Source: an uncultured Actinomycetes bacterium (GTDB lineage Bacteria > Actinomycetota > Thermoleophilia > Solirubrobacterales > Solirubrobacteraceae). Taken from it: a stretch of DNA of 6,569 nt. Shown piece after piece: positions 6,399 to 6,569 of the stretch. The notes beneath the pieces were generated by a model, which was given only the letters and a program-made list of their open reading frames with translations, did not search any database and was not told the DNA's origin. The stretch covers positions 1 to 6,569 of the forward strand of contig CALAQT010000180.1 in assembly GCA_937888775.1 (NCBI GenBank), given 5' to 3'. Every line of letters starts with the position of its first letter. Positions within the stretch are counted from its first letter, which is position 1. A program made the translations under genes and the position numbers.

Positions 6399-6515
6399 AT
6401 GTCCCGCAAGTACACCAGGACAGTCGCTGCCGGGCGAGCGCCTGCCCGCAGGCGGCGAGCGCTTGCGTTGCGGCTCCCCGCGATCGGTATCTCGATGGTG
6501 CTCTCTCTGACCTAA
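6399..6515 (+). CDS. Possible 38-aa basic micropeptide or truncated leader
   Basis: From the ATG at 6399 the frame encodes 38 residues, MSRKYTRTVAAGRAPARRRR followed by ALALRLPAIGISMVLSLT, and ends with TAA at 6513-6515. The first half is very basic (an Arg run at 17-20); the second half is moderately hydrophobic, like the start of a signal peptide or membrane anchor cut short. The ribosome binding site is excellent. The gene follows the terminator of the 120-aa gene, so it would need its own promoter; none was identified in the ~45 bp between them. It could be a true small protein, a leader peptide for a gene beyond the window, or the broken 5' end of a longer anchored protein. No family is recognised. 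Confidence 0.4.
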   Translation: MSRKYTRTVAAGRAPARRRRALALRLPAIGISMVLSLT

Positions 6516-6569
6516 TTCGGGCGCTACTGCTCCTTCCGTGGGTGAGGTGAGGGACGTGGCGGGGTAGCT

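Noticed and set aside
6540..6569. Short GGTGAGGTGAGGG repeat at the window end
   Set aside because: Too short and too close to the edge to interpret; may be ordinary GC-rich sequence.

Overview
The window is high-GC DNA with actinobacterial features. It carries one very large, intact AfsR/SARP-type regulator with a STAND ATPase core, two small single-pass membrane proteins rich in low-complexity sequence, and decayed transposon sequence. The regulator style and the look of the small proteins (N-terminal anchor, Thr/Pro/Gly/Ser-rich exterior, C-terminal end '..SYGAVP') suggest a soil Thermoleophilia/Solirubrobacterales-like actinobacterium. That placement is inferred from remembered family resemblance, not from a search.

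Layout. Positions 1-1279 are a gene graveyard on the minus strand. An ISKra4-family transposase starts near 1279 and is broken by a frameshift near 765, a TAG at 424-426 and a second frameshift near 411; recognisable homology ends between about 310 and 223. It abuts the remnant of an ankyrin-repeat protein (55-222). Positions 1280-1720 hold no convincing gene, only two small hairpins. At 1721-2119 (+) is a 132-aa protein with one membrane segment and two external cysteines. Positions 2120-2406 lie between convergent genes and hold only weak inverted repeats.

The main gene, 2407-5763 (-), encodes 1118 aa: an OmpR-like winged helix, a bacterial transcriptional activation domain (BTAD), a P-loop STAND ATPase with clear Walker A and B motifs, and a long helical TPR-like C-terminal half with no LuxR-type helix-turn-helix at the end. 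A 173-bp intergenic region (5764-5936) separates it from a divergent gene (5937-6299, +) for a 120-aa anchored Pro/Thr/Gly-rich protein. This region carries two direct TTGCAG repeats 11 bp apart on the regulator's strand, placed against a possible -10 element. That spacing matches known SARP operators, so the regulator may control itself and perhaps its divergent neighbour. The 120-aa gene is followed by a strong GC-rich terminator hairpin (6311-6351) and then by a possible 38-codon micro-ORF with an excellent ribosome binding site (6399-6515).

How the genes work together is inferred. The only physical hint of a functional unit is the divergent regulator/small-membrane-protein pair with the SARP-like repeat between them. 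No CRISPR array, tRNA, rRNA or biosynthetic enzyme was seen.
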